DNA of 64,000 bases from M55B112 sp040903745 (GCA_040903745.1 JBBDUV010000047.1:1-64000), one strand, 5' to 3'; shown: positions 1-9,176, counted from the first letter of the stretch. Numbers and translations: made by a program. The notes: a model not told the origin generated them from the letters alone.

Positions 1-390
1 GCGAGCTCGCAATATTATGATATCAGAGAAGAAACAACTATTATCTTATTGCTCGGTTGCTGCATTGCTGTAAAAATATTAAATCCTCGAATACTTTAGT
101 GTACTGCTGCTTAAGATTTTTATGTGCCTTGGCTGCCGTACTTACTAAGGCAGGCGGGCTCCCGCTTAGGTGCGGGACAAGTAATGCTCTCGAACTTTAT
201 GATCAGCCTCTCCATCTCTATTGAAGGACAATATATAGCTTCAAGCTGTTGTGTAACTACAATGCATTCACAAACATTATTGCCTCATTCTACTCAAAAA
301 GTAATGAGTTAAATGACATAAAATATATTGTCAAGTTCACTCTTTGTTTTATTAACTTGCGGCGAATTTTAAACTTACAAATAGCCGGAG
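1..390. other. Leading intergenic stretch, no convincing gene
   Basis: This AT-rich stretch precedes the first clear gene. A 62-codon open frame at 124-312 has no recognisable domain, an odd composition and no promoter or neighbour support, so I treat it as chance. No RNA gene or strong hairpin is seen. The window edge may cut off a gene lying further left. Confidence 0.5.
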
Positions 391-957
391 ATGAATTTCT
401 TTCAGAGTGATGAATTTACCTATATCGTACTACCGTTATTGGTCTTTATTATGCGGATCATAGATGTATCCCTCGGAACCATCAGGATTATATTTGTTTC
501 GAAAGGATTTAAGGTACTTGCTCCTGTTATTGGATTTTTTGAGATTCTGATATGGATCATCGTGGTAAGTAAGGTTATTGACAATCTGGACAACTGGATC
601 GGTTATGTAGCCTATGCAGGAGGATTTGCAACTGGCAATTTTGTTGGAATGAAGCTGGAGGAGCGGCTCGCCATTGGTCACGAACTTATCCGGGTCATTA
701 CAAAACGGGAAGCACATGATCTGATTGGTGAATTGAGGAACAAAGGGTTCGGGGTCACATCAGTTGAAGCGATGGGAAGCAATGGTGAGGTGGCTGTCTT
801 GTATGTTATTATCCGGCGGAAATACCTCGACGAGGTACTGGAAATTATCCAGAAGTATAATCCCCGTGCGCTCTATACGGTTGAAGATATCAGGAACGTA
901 AGCAAGGAGATCTATTACGGTGAATCAATCCAGCGGAGGATACGCCTGTTTAAATAA
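391..957 (+). CDS. DUF2179/DUF5698 (UPF0316) family membrane protein
   Basis: The 188-residue protein has about three hydrophobic segments (roughly residues 10-30, 36-58 and 66-85), then a soluble C-terminal domain (about 100-188) with alternating beta and alpha pattern. This is the usual layout of the UPF0316 family, an N-terminal DUF5698 membrane part plus a DUF2179 domain. DUF2179 domains are thought to bind small ligands, but no function is established for this family. The ATG at 391 is the first in frame, and the length is normal for the family. It stands alone: the next genes downstream are small ORFs on the other strand. Confidence 0.85.
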   Translation: MNFFQSDEFTYIVLPLLVFIMRIIDVSLGTIRIIFVSKGFKVLAPVIGFFEILIWIIVVSKVIDNLDNWIGYVAYAGGFATGNFVGMKLEERLAIGHELIRVITKREAHDLIGELRNKGFGVTSVEAMGSNGEVAVLYVIIRRKYLDEVLEIIQKYNPRALYTVEDIRNVSKEIYYGESIQRRIRLFK

Positions 958-1083
958 ACCAATCACGCCGGTTAAGGCAACCAGATGCGTCCGATTCATT
1001 CAGCCACATTTCCATTTAAAAAATTTTTGCCAGAGGGTTCTGACATTCCTTCTCAGGCCTCAGCAAGCCCCCGGCCTTAAAAA

Positions 1084-1245
1084 CTATTCCTCTTCAAAGT
1101 AAAAATCTGATTCGTCATCTTCAGGGCCAAGTGTTTTTATTCTGTTCAGGTAAGTTTTGTGGGCTTTCTTGCTCTCCTGTTTAGCCATTTTTTTCGGATT
1201 CCTGCTATTATCGGTGGGTCCGTCTTTGGTTCTTGATTTTGACAT
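1084..1245 (-). CDS. Small hypothetical protein, 53 aa, basic front and acidic tail
   Basis: On the minus strand an ATG at 1245 opens a 53-codon frame ending in TAG at 1084. The product starts MSKSRTKDGP, carries a lysine-rich middle (NPKKMAKQ, KKAHKTYLNRIK) and ends in an acidic tail (PEDDESDFYFEEE). The charge partition and the low fraction of rare residues look like a real small cytosolic protein rather than random translation. It lies 17 bp after a second small frame in the same direction (1263-1400), so the two may be co-transcribed. I do not recognise the family. A plus-strand frame at 1157-1354 overlaps it but looks less protein-like. Confidence 0.5.
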   Translation of the reverse strand: MSKSRTKDGPTDNSRNPKKMAKQESKKAHKTYLNRIKTLGPEDDESDFYFEEE

Positions 1246-1262
1246 TGTAAAATTAGTGACAG

Positions 1263-1400
1263 TTATTTATATAATCTTTCATGGAGAGGATAGGTTCGCT
1301 GCTTATACATCGGTTTTATCCCATATCTTTTTTCATATCCGTCAGTTTCCGTAGTACGGCTCCACTGACCGTAAACATTGATATTTGCTTCATTAGTCAT
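1263..1400 (-). CDS. Small hypothetical protein, 45 aa
   Basis: A minus-strand ATG at 1400 opens 45 codons ending in TAA at 1263. The product starts MTNEANINVYGQWS and ends PLHERLYK, with many charged and aromatic residues and no hydrophobic segment. It precedes the 53-aa frame at 1084-1245 by 17 bp in the same direction. No Shine-Dalgarno is seen, which is normal in Bacteroidota. I do not recognise a family. It could be a true small gene, a remnant of a longer one, or chance. Confidence 0.35.
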   Translation of the reverse strand: MTNEANINVYGQWSRTTETDGYEKRYGIKPMYKQRTYPLHERLYK

Positions 1401-1695
1401 TTTAAATTATAGTTCGTTTACCAATTCAACCTCGTGGTTTATACTTCTCAAAGAAAATGGTAATTTCTTAATTAGGTATGAAACCAGGATTAAAATATGA
1501 TTAAAATTACAAAATAGTTCTGAATTTAATCTCTTTTTAATTCCAGTTTCATGACGGCTTAATTCCTCTGTCTCATCTTTGGCAGTGAAAATTCAGATTA
1601 CCTGAAATTCAGATGTTATGAATTTGGTTCAGGAATCCGGGGATTCTAATCATGTTTTAAAATTACCCATAAAATAAAAATTATTACAATTGACA
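1401..1695. other. AT-rich intergenic region
   Basis: About 295 bp of AT-rich sequence separate the small ORF pair from the damaged methyltransferase. Divergent promoters for the two sides would be expected here, but I see no clear TAnnTTTG element with a good -33 partner. No RNA gene is apparent. Confidence 0.4.
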
Positions 1696-2645
1696 ATGAA
1701 AAAAGATGGCGGAGGCAACTCCGGTATTAAAAAGAACGGGAAGACAGCACATCCTTCCCTCGGTCCGGTGAACAACCTTGAGGCGTTTTTGCAGCCCGAC
1801 TGGTGGAAAAGAATCTTCAATTCCATGTATCTGAAAACCGATGCGGATGTGGTTGAAGACAGGAGTATCACCACATTTGAACTTGACCTTTTGTCAAATA
1901 TCCTGAAGCTGACAACTGAAGATGTAATTCTGGATCTTGCCTGTGGTCAGGGCAGGCACTCTTTGGAGCTTGGCAGACGTGGGTTTAAAAGTGTATACGG
2001 ACTCGACCGCTCACATTTTCTGATCAACAAGGCAAGGCAAGGCAAATTAATAACCAGGAGAGACTGGGTGTCAATTTTAAGGAGGGAGATGCCAGGAAAT
2101 TGCCCTACAATGACGATACCTTCAATGTAGTGATGATCCTTGGGAACAGCTTTGGCTATTTTGAGAGTATGGACGATGATGTTAAAATTCTAACAGAGGT
2201 AATGAGGGTGCTTCAGCCCAATGGAAAATTTTTGCTGGATGTGGCAGATGGTAATTTCCTGCGCGATAACTTCAATCCCCGCAGCTGGGAGTGGATCGAT
2301 AAGAATCATTTTGTGTGCCGGGAGCGGTCACTGGCTGGCGATGGTGAAAGGCTTATCTCGCGGGAGGTGGTCTCCAATACCAAAAAGGGGGTGATTGTCG
2401 ATCAGTTTTATGCTGAACGGTTGTACGACAAGGACAAGCTGAAGGAGATTTTAACAGCAGCCGGCTTTAAGAGCGTAAAGGTGCATACTGATTACAAGAC
2501 AGATTCTATGAAGAACCAGGATCTGGGAATGATGGAGCGCCGGATCATTGTCTCCTCAGAAGCGATCAAAGCATGGGCCGTCCCAAAGCGTAAAAACCTG
2601 GAGGCAAAGAATGTGACGGTAGTACTTGGCGATCCGCAAAAAGCG
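1696..2645 (+). pseudogene. Frameshifted, 3'-truncated SAM methyltransferase (probable methyltransferase/D-Ala-D-Ala-ligase-like fusion)
   Basis: The first frame, from ATG 1696, carries class I methyltransferase motif I (LDLACGQGRH, about residue 80) and runs until about 2030. The rest of the domain (EGDARKLPYNDDTF, LGNSFGYFE, VLQPNGKFLLD, then DLGMMERRI) continues in another frame up to about 2645. The switch lies at three tandem copies of GGCAA (2031-2045); with two copies the frame joins cleanly through NKARQINNQERLGVNF. The last readable stretch, KNVTVVLGDPQKADTL, resembles the start of the ATP-grasp half found in methyltransferase/D-Ala-D-Ala-ligase-like fusions of Bacteroidota (from memory of the family, not searched). 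That half is absent. The upstream TTG at 1690 is a weaker start than ATG 1696. Confidence 0.8.
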
Positions 2646-3282
2646 GATACCCTTAACCGTTATCACCGGTCAGCTGGACGTAACACTTTTAAAAGAACGC
2701 TCGAAAGAGGAATACAAGGCTGCCCTGGTATCGGTATTGGAGGAGATCCGGAGGCTCAATAGTTTAACCAATAAACTTTTGGTTCTATCACGGGCAGGAA
2801 CTGATTTTCATGTAGAGCAATTTCAGGAGATCCGTATTGATGAGATTCTGTGGAAGGCACGTGCCGAGGTGATAAAAAGAGATGTAGACTATGTGGTAAA
2901 TATTTCGTTTGATGAATCGATCTCGGGCGAGCATCATTTCAGCGTTTCAGGAAATAGTCAGCTGCTTAAAACCGCTTTTATCAATCTGATCGAAAACGGG
3001 TGCAAGTATTCTGAAACCCATGAGACAGAAATCAGGCTTCTTGTAAGAGAAAACGCACTGGAGGTGATATTCAGTGACAGTGGAATTGGAATACCAGAAG
3101 AGGAGATGAACCTGATCTTTCAGCCCTTTTACAGGGGCAGCAATGTGCAGGACAGTGGCGGGCATGGGATCGGATTGTCGCTGGTGGAACAGATCATCAG
3201 CATCCACCAGGGTACCATCGATGTGAGATCGGAACCCGGAGAAGGCACTGAATTTGAACTTACGCTGCCGTTGAATATTTAA
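2626..3282 (+). pseudogene. Sensor histidine kinase, 5'-truncated fragment
   Basis: From about 2646 the sequence encodes the rest of a HisKA dimerisation helix (PLTVITGQLDV and the following RLNSLTNKLLVLSR) and a complete HATPase_c domain: N box (FINLIENGCKYS), G1 (DSGIGIPEE), F box (FQPFYRG) and G2 (GGHGIGLSLVEQI), ending about residue 218. The sensor, membrane and HAMP parts and the phospho-acceptor HELRT sequence are missing, because the frame enters directly from the methyltransferase remnant. The only start is a TTG at 2626 inside the foreign sequence. Without the histidine it could not autophosphorylate normally. No partner response regulator is adjacent. A deletion or an assembly join would both explain this. 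Confidence 0.8.
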
Positions 3283-3409
3283 AGGCGGTGGCCCCTTCCA
3301 CTATCAACCAGAACACCGATCCGGTTATACCACATTGCTATAGTAAACATAGTTTTGTGAAGCCCTGGAAAGAAGCAGTCGATCGATTGGAGTGAGCGTT
3401 TTACAGCCT

Positions 3410-4360
3410 TTAGTTCCTGGTAATAATATTGATCAAATATCCGATAAAAAGTAGTACAAGGAGCATGCTTTCCCACCGGTCGAGCTTCTTTGTTTTTCCG
3501 GTGAACATGGCCGTAAAGAGGAGCAGCGTTGAGATACCCAGTATTATCAGGTCGGTATTCAGGGCACGAGGATACTCTATCGGGTTGATTACCGCACAAA
3601 CTCCGAGCACAAGAAAAATATTGAAAATATTGGAACCGATAATGTTCCCAATGGCCATATCGCTGTTTTTCTTAAGTGCAGCAACTACTGATGTAGCCAG
3701 CTCCGGCAATGATGTGCCGATAGAGATGATCGTTAAACCAATTAATTTCTCGCTCATACCGAATTGAGCTGCCAGTTTTGAACTTTCATTTACCACCAGT
3801 TTACCGCCTAGAATAAGCCCCGTGAGCCCGGCAATGATTAAGGCAATACTCAAGATAACAGGCTTATTGACGGTCGTTGTAGTTGCTGGGACAGCAGATC
3901 GAAGATTGAAGAATACGTAGATAAGGAACCCGGCAAAGAGGGACAAGAGAATAATTCCTCCAGGTAAACCTATCACGGAAACGGATCCATTGGACGTGGT
4001 GTTCGCCAAAACATACAGAACCAGCACAGCGATCATGGAGATCGGGATCTCCAGCCAAACTGTTTTTTGCTGAACGAACAGGGGCAAAATTGTGCCAGAT
4101 ATACCGAGGATGAATAAAAGGTTGAAAATATTACTTCCAATCACATTACCCAACAGTACCTCGCTCAAGCCGTTCCGGGAGGCAACAATATTCACTACCA
4201 GTTCGGGAGTTGAGGTTCCAAAGGCAACGATGGTTAATCCGACAGCCAGTTCCGACACATGAAATCGCCGGGCGAATGAGGAGGCACCGCTGACCAGAAA
4301 GTTGGCGCCCAGGATCAGGGCAGTAAAGCCCGTTAGCAGGAGAAGCAGGTTGAGAAGCAT
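3410..4360 (-). CDS. Calcium/sodium antiporter (CaCA family, YrbG-like)
   Basis: This 316-residue inner-membrane protein has the two inverted alpha repeats of the Ca2+/cation antiporter superfamily. The first is GLTIVAFGTSTPE (about residues 41-53) followed by GNVIGSNIFNLLF; the second is GLTIISIGTSLPE (about 207-219) followed by GNIIGSNIFNIFL. The acidic residues of the two repeats bind cations, and the family exchanges Ca2+ (or K+) against Na+. About ten membrane helices are expected. The length is normal. It starts 4 bp after the stop of the DUF502 gene, so the two are almost certainly one operon. Confidence 0.92.
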   Translation of the reverse strand: MLLNLLLLLTGFTALILGANFLVSGASSFARRFHVSELAVGLTIVAFGTSTPELVVNIVASRNGLSEVLLGNVIGSNIFNLLFILGISGTILPLFVQQKTVWLEIPISMIAVLVLYVLANTTSNGSVSVIGLPGGIILLSLFAGFLIYVFFNLRSAVPATTTTVNKPVILSIALIIAGLTGLILGGKLVVNESSKLAAQFGMSEKLIGLTIISIGTSLPELATSVVAALKKNSDMAIGNIIGSNIFNIFLVLGVCAVINPIEYPRALNTDLIILGISTLLLFTAMFTGKTKKLDRWESMLLVLLFIGYLINIITRN

Positions 4361-4364
4361 GAGG

Positions 4365-4985
4365 TTACTCAGTTTTGTTTTGTTCCTCTGATGTGTTTTC
4401 TATTTCATCCCATCCTGCGACACCGGCAGATACTATGAATTTCATAACATCCGCAGGTGAGATATCGATCGGTCGCACATTTTCTCTAGGAACGATAAAT
4501 AGTTCGCCTGAAAAATTATAGGAATGGGGAAAATAGACTGCTACCTTATCCTTTTCACCCAGTCTGGACAGATCCTCTTCTGTAAGAAACCCCAGTTTTT
4601 CCAGGTTCGAAATATGGTTAACAAGTACCAATACCGGCCGGTTGAATTTTCTCTCCTTTCCTACAAAAGCCGAAAAAAGGTCGTTAAATGCAGAGTAAAC
4701 CACCTTTAGCAGTGGTACCTTTTTCAGTAGCTTATTGAAGAAGGCCTTTAAAGGCCGGCCAAGAAATGTTTTTCCCAGGAACCCGATCAGCATCAATAAC
4801 AGGATGATAATCAGGATACCCAATCCCGGAATATAGATGTCGAACCACTTGATAAGCAATTCTTTCAGTATTCCGTCGATAACAGTGAACAGTTGATAAA
4901 TAATATAAATTGTGATGGCCAGGGGTGCAATGAATAGCATACCCTGCAACATGTAATTGATAAGCCGTTTCATAAGTCGTTTCAT
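4365..4985 (-). CDS. DUF502 family membrane protein
   Basis: The 206-residue protein has two N-terminal membrane helices (about residues 12-32 and 53-72, the second rich in Ile and Leu) and a soluble C-terminal domain containing VYSAFNDLFSAFVG, VAVYFPHSYNFSGELFIVPRENV and a conserved-looking DVMKFIVSAGV. This is the architecture of DUF502 proteins, whose function is unknown. The gene reads into the antiporter with a 4-bp gap, suggesting a shared role in membrane or ion physiology, though that is inference. The ATG at 4985 is used; a second Met four residues later is also possible. Confidence 0.85.
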   Translation of the reverse strand: MKRLMKRLINYMLQGMLFIAPLAITIYIIYQLFTVIDGILKELLIKWFDIYIPGLGILIIILLLMLIGFLGKTFLGRPLKAFFNKLLKKVPLLKVVYSAFNDLFSAFVGKERKFNRPVLVLVNHISNLEKLGFLTEEDLSRLGEKDKVAVYFPHSYNFSGELFIVPRENVRPIDISPADVMKFIVSAGVAGWDEIENTSEEQNKTE

Positions 4986-5293
4986 GTTTTTTATTTCTTA
5001 TTTAAAGCTTCCCTGTCCAATCCGGGCAGGTCCAAATAATTATTATTGATTATTTCTGCCTGTTTCGGGACGCAATATGGCAAAAAAACACCTTCCTCCG
5101 ACCCTTTACATTCCGGCATTACAAAGATATAGATATATAAATGATATTATGGGGATAGTGACCAGTATAGTGCTTCTGTTGCAGATTATTCTTTCAGGTT
5201 TGGAATTGTTTGCAGAACCTTTAAAAACAGGTCTTGGTGAGGCTTCCCTGTGGCGCTTTTTTTTCCTATCTTCGCGGACTGAAATCAGGCTTA

Positions 5294-7273
5294 ATGAATT
5301 ATCTCTCAGTAGAAAATATTTCCAAGGCGTACGGAGTACAGGTTCTTTTTGAAGGAATCACCTTTGGATTGGAACGGGGCGATAAAACAGCGCTTATTGC
5401 ACGGAACGGGGCCGGGAAGACTACGCTGCTGCGGATACTGAGTGGGAAAGAGAGTACCGATACAGGTGAGTTCAAGATCCGCAATGGTATCCGAACCGCT
5501 TTTCTGGAGCAGTCGCCCGAGCTCGATAACTCCCTAACCATTGATGAGCTGATCGTCTCTGCGAATACACCGGTGCTGAGTGTGATCAGGCATTACGAAC
5601 AGGTGATCAGCGAGCATTCGGCGGACCATTCAACAGAAGGGATGAAGCTGCTCGAGGCGGCTACCAATGAGATGGACCATGTGCAGGGGTGGGATTATGA
5701 CAGGCGACTGAAGCAACTGCTGGACCTCTTCAGGATCACCGATACTTCGCAAAGTGTAGCAAGCCTTTCCGGTGGCGAGAAGAAACGGCTCGCACTGGCG
5801 CTGGTCTTGCTTGATGAGCCGGAGTTGCTGATCCTTGATGAGCCGACCAACCACCTCGATATCGATATGATTGAATGGTTGGAGCGTTACCTGGCGCAGA
5901 GCAACCTGACACTGCTTATGGTGACCCACGACCGGTATTTTCTTGACAGGGTGTGTAACAGGATCCTGGAGATGGACCGGGGAGTGCTTTTTCAGTACCA
6001 GGGGAATTATGAGTATTTTCTTGAAAAAAGAGTTGAAAGGGAGGTGCAGTTTCAAACTGAGACCGACAAGTCGGGTCAGCTAATGAAAAAAGAGCTGGAG
6101 TGGCTCAGGCGGATGCCGAAGGCGCGGACAGGAAAATCGAAAGCGCGGATCGATGCTTTTGACGCTATCAAGACGAAAGCAACGGCAAACTCTGATGAAG
6201 GCGAATGGAGGCTCCAGGTGAAGATCCCGCGCCTGGGCGGGAAGATCAAAGAGCTGGAGCACATTCATAAAAAATATGACTCGCTCACTATCATCGATGA
6301 TTTCAGCTATAAGTTCGCCAAGGGGGAACGGCTGGGGATCATCGGCCGGAACGGAACAGGAAAATCGACCTTCCTGAATGTGATCAGTGGTGCGGATCAG
6401 CCCGATTCAGGAACGATCGACACCGGGGAGACATTGGTGACAGCGTATTACCGCCAGATGGGAATTTCATGGAAAGAGAATCAACGGGTGATCGATGCGG
6501 TGAAGGAGATCGCTGAAGTGGTGGAGCTGAAAAACGGAAGGACCATCTCGGCATCGCAGTTCCTGGAGCATTTCATGTTCACTCCCGAGTCGCAGTATAA
6601 GCAGATTGCCAAGCTGAGCGGGGGAGAGTTGAGGCGGTTGCATTTGCTGACTGTGCTGATTAAGAATCCGAACTTTCTTATTTTGGATGAGCCCACGAAT
6701 GACCTTGACTTGTTTGCATTGAATAAATTGGAGGAATTTCTTCTGGCCTATGAGGGGTGCCTGATGATTGTGTCGCATGACCGGTATTTTCTCGATAAGC
6801 TGACTGATCATCTTTTTATTTTTAAAGGCAACGGAAAGATCTTGGACCATTACGGGAAGTATTCCCAATACAGGATGGAGCAGAATGCGAAACGGCCGGA
6901 AGAGTCAGATGAGAGGAAGCAGCAACCGGGGGGTACAAAGGGTGCGGTGGAAAATGGACAGCAGCTTAGAAGGCAATCGGGCGGCCGGGCAGGGAAAGAT
7001 GTGCAGGGAAGCGACGGTGCCAAAGGGAAGGCTGCGGTGAAGGGTGGCGATCAGCAGAAAACAAAATTAACGTTTAAAGAGAAGCAGGAATATACAGCGT
7101 TGGAGAAGGAAATCGAGTCGCTGGAGGCGGAGAAGGAGGTGCTTGAGCAGGAGCTGAACGCCGGCGGGGACGATTATGAGGCGTTGCATAGTAAGTCGCA
7201 GCGGGTGGCGGAGATTATTGGTCTGATGGAAAGTAAAATGAACCGGTGGATGGAGCTCGGACAGTATCTCTAA
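5294..7273 (+). CDS. ABC-F family ATPase (Uup-like)
   Basis: The 659-residue soluble protein has two ABC domains and no membrane segments. Domain 1 has Walker A ARNGAGKTT, signature LSGGEKKRL and Walker B LLILDEPTNHLD. Domain 2 has GRNGTGKST, LSGGELRRL and FLILDEPTNDLD. They are joined by a charged linker (about 245-300), and the C-terminus is a basic/acidic coiled coil (about 590-659) ending MNRWMELGQYL. ABC-F proteins act on the ribosome or on DNA-associated processes rather than in transport, and this C-terminal coiled coil resembles Uup. The ATG at 5294 (MNYLSVENISK) is chosen over an upstream GTG because the family begins there. The region before the coiled coil (about 540-590) is low-complexity, rich in Gly, Gln and Lys. 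Confidence 0.93.
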   Translation: MNYLSVENISKAYGVQVLFEGITFGLERGDKTALIARNGAGKTTLLRILSGKESTDTGEFKIRNGIRTAFLEQSPELDNSLTIDELIVSANTPVLSVIRHYEQVISEHSADHSTEGMKLLEAATNEMDHVQGWDYDRRLKQLLDLFRITDTSQSVASLSGGEKKRLALALVLLDEPELLILDEPTNHLDIDMIEWLERYLAQSNLTLLMVTHDRYFLDRVCNRILEMDRGVLFQYQGNYEYFLEKRVEREVQFQTETDKSGQLMKKELEWLRRMPKARTGKSKARIDAFDAIKTKATANSDEGEWRLQVKIPRLGGKIKELEHIHKKYDSLTIIDDFSYKFAKGERLGIIGRNGTGKSTFLNVISGADQPDSGTIDTGETLVTAYYRQMGISWKENQRVIDAVKEIAEVVELKNGRTISASQFLEHFMFTPESQYKQIAKLSGGELRRLHLLTVLIKNPNFLILDEPTNDLDLFALNKLEEFLLAYEGCLMIVSHDRYFLDKLTDHLFIFKGNGKILDHYGKYSQYRMEQNAKRPEESDERKQQPGGTKGAVENGQQLRRQSGGRAGKDVQGSDGAKGKAAVKGGDQQKTKLTFKEKQEYTALEKEIESLEAEKEVLEQELNAGGDDYEALHSKSQRVAEIIGLMESKMNRWMELGQYL

Positions 7274-7275
7274 CG

Positions 7276-7557
7276 GCAGCCTGTACAGACATGCCGCCCC
7301 TAGCGGGGCTGGGGGTTTCATGTTGGCAGATCGTTCTACAGACATGGCGCTAACGGAGCTGGGGTTTCATGTTGGCAGCCTGTATAGACATGCCGCCCCT
7401 AGCGGGGCCAGACATGTCGCCCTTAGCAGGGCTCATGGTTCCAGGTGGGCAGATTGTTCTACAGACATTAGGCTCCTAACGGAGCCATTTCAGCTCCGGA
7501 GGAGCGACATGTATAGCCCCAGCGGGGCGCCATGTCTGTAGCAGGCGCCATTTCTGT
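7276..7557. repeat. Cluster of GC-rich palindromic repeats (REP/MITE-like)
   Basis: Between the ABC-F and prfC genes lie several copies of a unit built on ACAGACAT followed by a small palindrome. The palindromes are GCCCC-TA-GCGGGGC type at 7295-7309 and 7395-7408, GCGCTAACGGAGC at 7348-7360, GCCCTTAGCAGGGC at 7419-7432, GGCTCC-TAAC-GGAGCC at 7471-7486 and GCCCCAGCGGGGC at 7516-7528. Longer arms also repeat: GGGGTTTCATGTTGGCAG occurs twice and GGCAGAT(C/T)GTTCTACAGACAT twice. At the right end ACAT and ATGTCTGTAG occur inverted. No ORF is convincing here. Such short interspersed palindromes act in other genomes as REP elements or non-autonomous transposon remnants. Confidence 0.85.
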
Positions 7558-7578
7558 AAATGGAATAAAATAGAAAAT

Positions 7579-9168
7579 ATGGATTTAAAAAACGAAATAA
7601 AAAGAAGACGAACCTTTGCAATTATCAGTCACCCCGACGCCGGGAAAACCACGCTTACCGAGAAGCTGCTGCTTTTTGGAAACGCGATCCAGACGGCCGG
7701 GGCGGTGAAGAGCAACAAGATCAGGAAGACCTCGCAGTCCGATTTCATGGAGATTGAGAAGCAGCGGGGTATCTCCGTATCCACATCTGTTATGGCTTTC
7801 GAATACGACGGCAACCAGGTAAACATCCTCGATACACCCGGTCACAAGGATTTTGCGGAGGATACCTACCGGACCCTTTCGGCGGTCGACAGTGTGATCC
7901 TGGTGGTCGACACGGCCAAAGGGGTGGAAGAGCAGACTCGCAAGCTGATGCAGGTGTGCCGCATGCGACATACCCCGGTGATGATCTTTGTTAACAAGAT
8001 GGACAGGGAGGGGATCCTCCATTTTGATCTGTTGGAAGAGTTTGAGCGGGAGCTGAAGATTGCCGTGTGCCCCTACACCTGGCCCATTGGATCGGGAAGA
8101 AAATTCCAGGCGGTATATAACCTGTATACAAAATCTGTATCGGTCGTGCAGGAAGGCACTGCCACCAGGACCACAGGAGTGAGTCGATTTGGCGATATCA
8201 ATGACCCGACCTTGCAGGGAAAGATCCGTGAAGAGACCATGGAGGCCTTCAGGGACGATGAGGAGCTGGTAAGTGGGGTGTTCGAGCCTTTCAACCGTTC
8301 GTTGTACCTGGATGGGTACCTGGCGCCGGTATTTTTTGGCAGTGCACTGAACAACGACGGCGTACTGGAGCTGCTGGAGACCTTCCTGGAGATCGCGCCT
8401 TCCCCCGGTACAGTGGAGACAACCGAGAGGACGATTGAACCAACAGAAGAGAAGCTTACCGGCTTTGTTTTTAAGATCCATGCCAACCTCGATCCGAACC
8501 ACCGCGACCGGATCGCCTTTATGCGGATCTGCTCGGGCAGGTTTGAAAGAAATAAGTTTTACTACCATACCCGGCTGAAGAAAAAGCTCCGGTTTCCGTC
8601 ACCCACCAGCTTTATGGCCAACAGCAAAACGGTGGTTGATGAGGCGTTCCCTGGGGATGTGGTTGGACTGTACGACAGTGGAAACTTTAAGATCGGCGAT
8701 ACGCTCACGGAAGGGGAGAGCCTGCATTTCAAGGGAATCCCCAGTTTTTCACCGGAGATTCTGCGCGAGGTGATCAACCTGGATAATTTTAAATCGAAGC
8801 AGCTCGACAAAGGGGTGCGGCAGCTTACCGATGAGGGGGTGGCGCAGCTGTTCATCCAGCAGCCGGGGAACCGGAAGATTATCGGTACGGTTGGGGAGCT
8901 GCAGTATGAGGTGATCAGGTACCGGCTCGAGCATGAGTACGGGGCCAAATGCAATTTCTCACCGCTTTCGTTCCAGGGGGCATACTGGATCACCACGGAT
9001 GATCAGAAGCAGTTGGATGAATTTATGCAGCGCAAGGCGAATGTGATCGCCTATGATAAGGAGGATACGCCGATATTCTTCGCGGAGAGTGAATGGGGAT
9101 TGAAAACGTTGCAGGAGATGTATCCTGCCCTGGTCTTTCATACCACCTCCGATTTTAAGGCTGAATAG
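7579..9168 (+). CDS. prfC: Peptide chain release factor 3
   Basis: The 529-residue translational GTPase recycles RF1/RF2 from the ribosome after peptide release. The G1 loop SHPDAGKTTL lies near residue 18, G3 DTPGHKDF near 83 and G4 NKMDRE near 138. The RF3-specific stretch KSNKIRKTSQSDFMEIEKQRGISVSTS follows G1 in normal order (written here as one motif region, residues about 38-64). Domains II and III follow, with FVFKIHANLDPNHRDR near 296. The length is typical. The ATG at 7579 gives the family start MDLKNEIKRRRTF. It follows the palindromic repeat cluster. Confidence 0.97.
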   Translation: MDLKNEIKRRRTFAIISHPDAGKTTLTEKLLLFGNAIQTAGAVKSNKIRKTSQSDFMEIEKQRGISVSTSVMAFEYDGNQVNILDTPGHKDFAEDTYRTLSAVDSVILVVDTAKGVEEQTRKLMQVCRMRHTPVMIFVNKMDREGILHFDLLEEFERELKIAVCPYTWPIGSGRKFQAVYNLYTKSVSVVQEGTATRTTGVSRFGDINDPTLQGKIREETMEAFRDDEELVSGVFEPFNRSLYLDGYLAPVFFGSALNNDGVLELLETFLEIAPSPGTVETTERTIEPTEEKLTGFVFKIHANLDPNHRDRIAFMRICSGRFERNKFYYHTRLKKKLRFPSPTSFMANSKTVVDEAFPGDVVGLYDSGNFKIGDTLTEGESLHFKGIPSFSPEILREVINLDNFKSKQLDKGVRQLTDEGVAQLFIQQPGNRKIIGTVGELQYEVIRYRLEHEYGAKCNFSPLSFQGAYWITTDDQKQLDEFMQRKANVIAYDKEDTPIFFAESEWGLKTLQEMYPALVFHTTSDFKAE

Positions 9169-9176
9169 GCGATCCT

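Noticed and set aside
124..312. 62-codon plus-strand ORF near the left edge
   Set aside because: No domain, unusual composition and no supporting context; looks like chance.
1157..1354. 65-codon plus-strand ORF with a hydrophobic start
   Set aside because: It is antisense to the two small minus-strand ORFs, which have better composition and stacking.
5077..5352. 91-codon ORF before the ABC-F gene
   Set aside because: It runs into the ABC-F start in another frame and has no recognisable features; probably leader sequence.
7585..8568. Long minus-strand open frame antisense to prfC (327 codons)
   Set aside because: Shadow frame of a GC-rich conserved gene; its translation lacks any domain.
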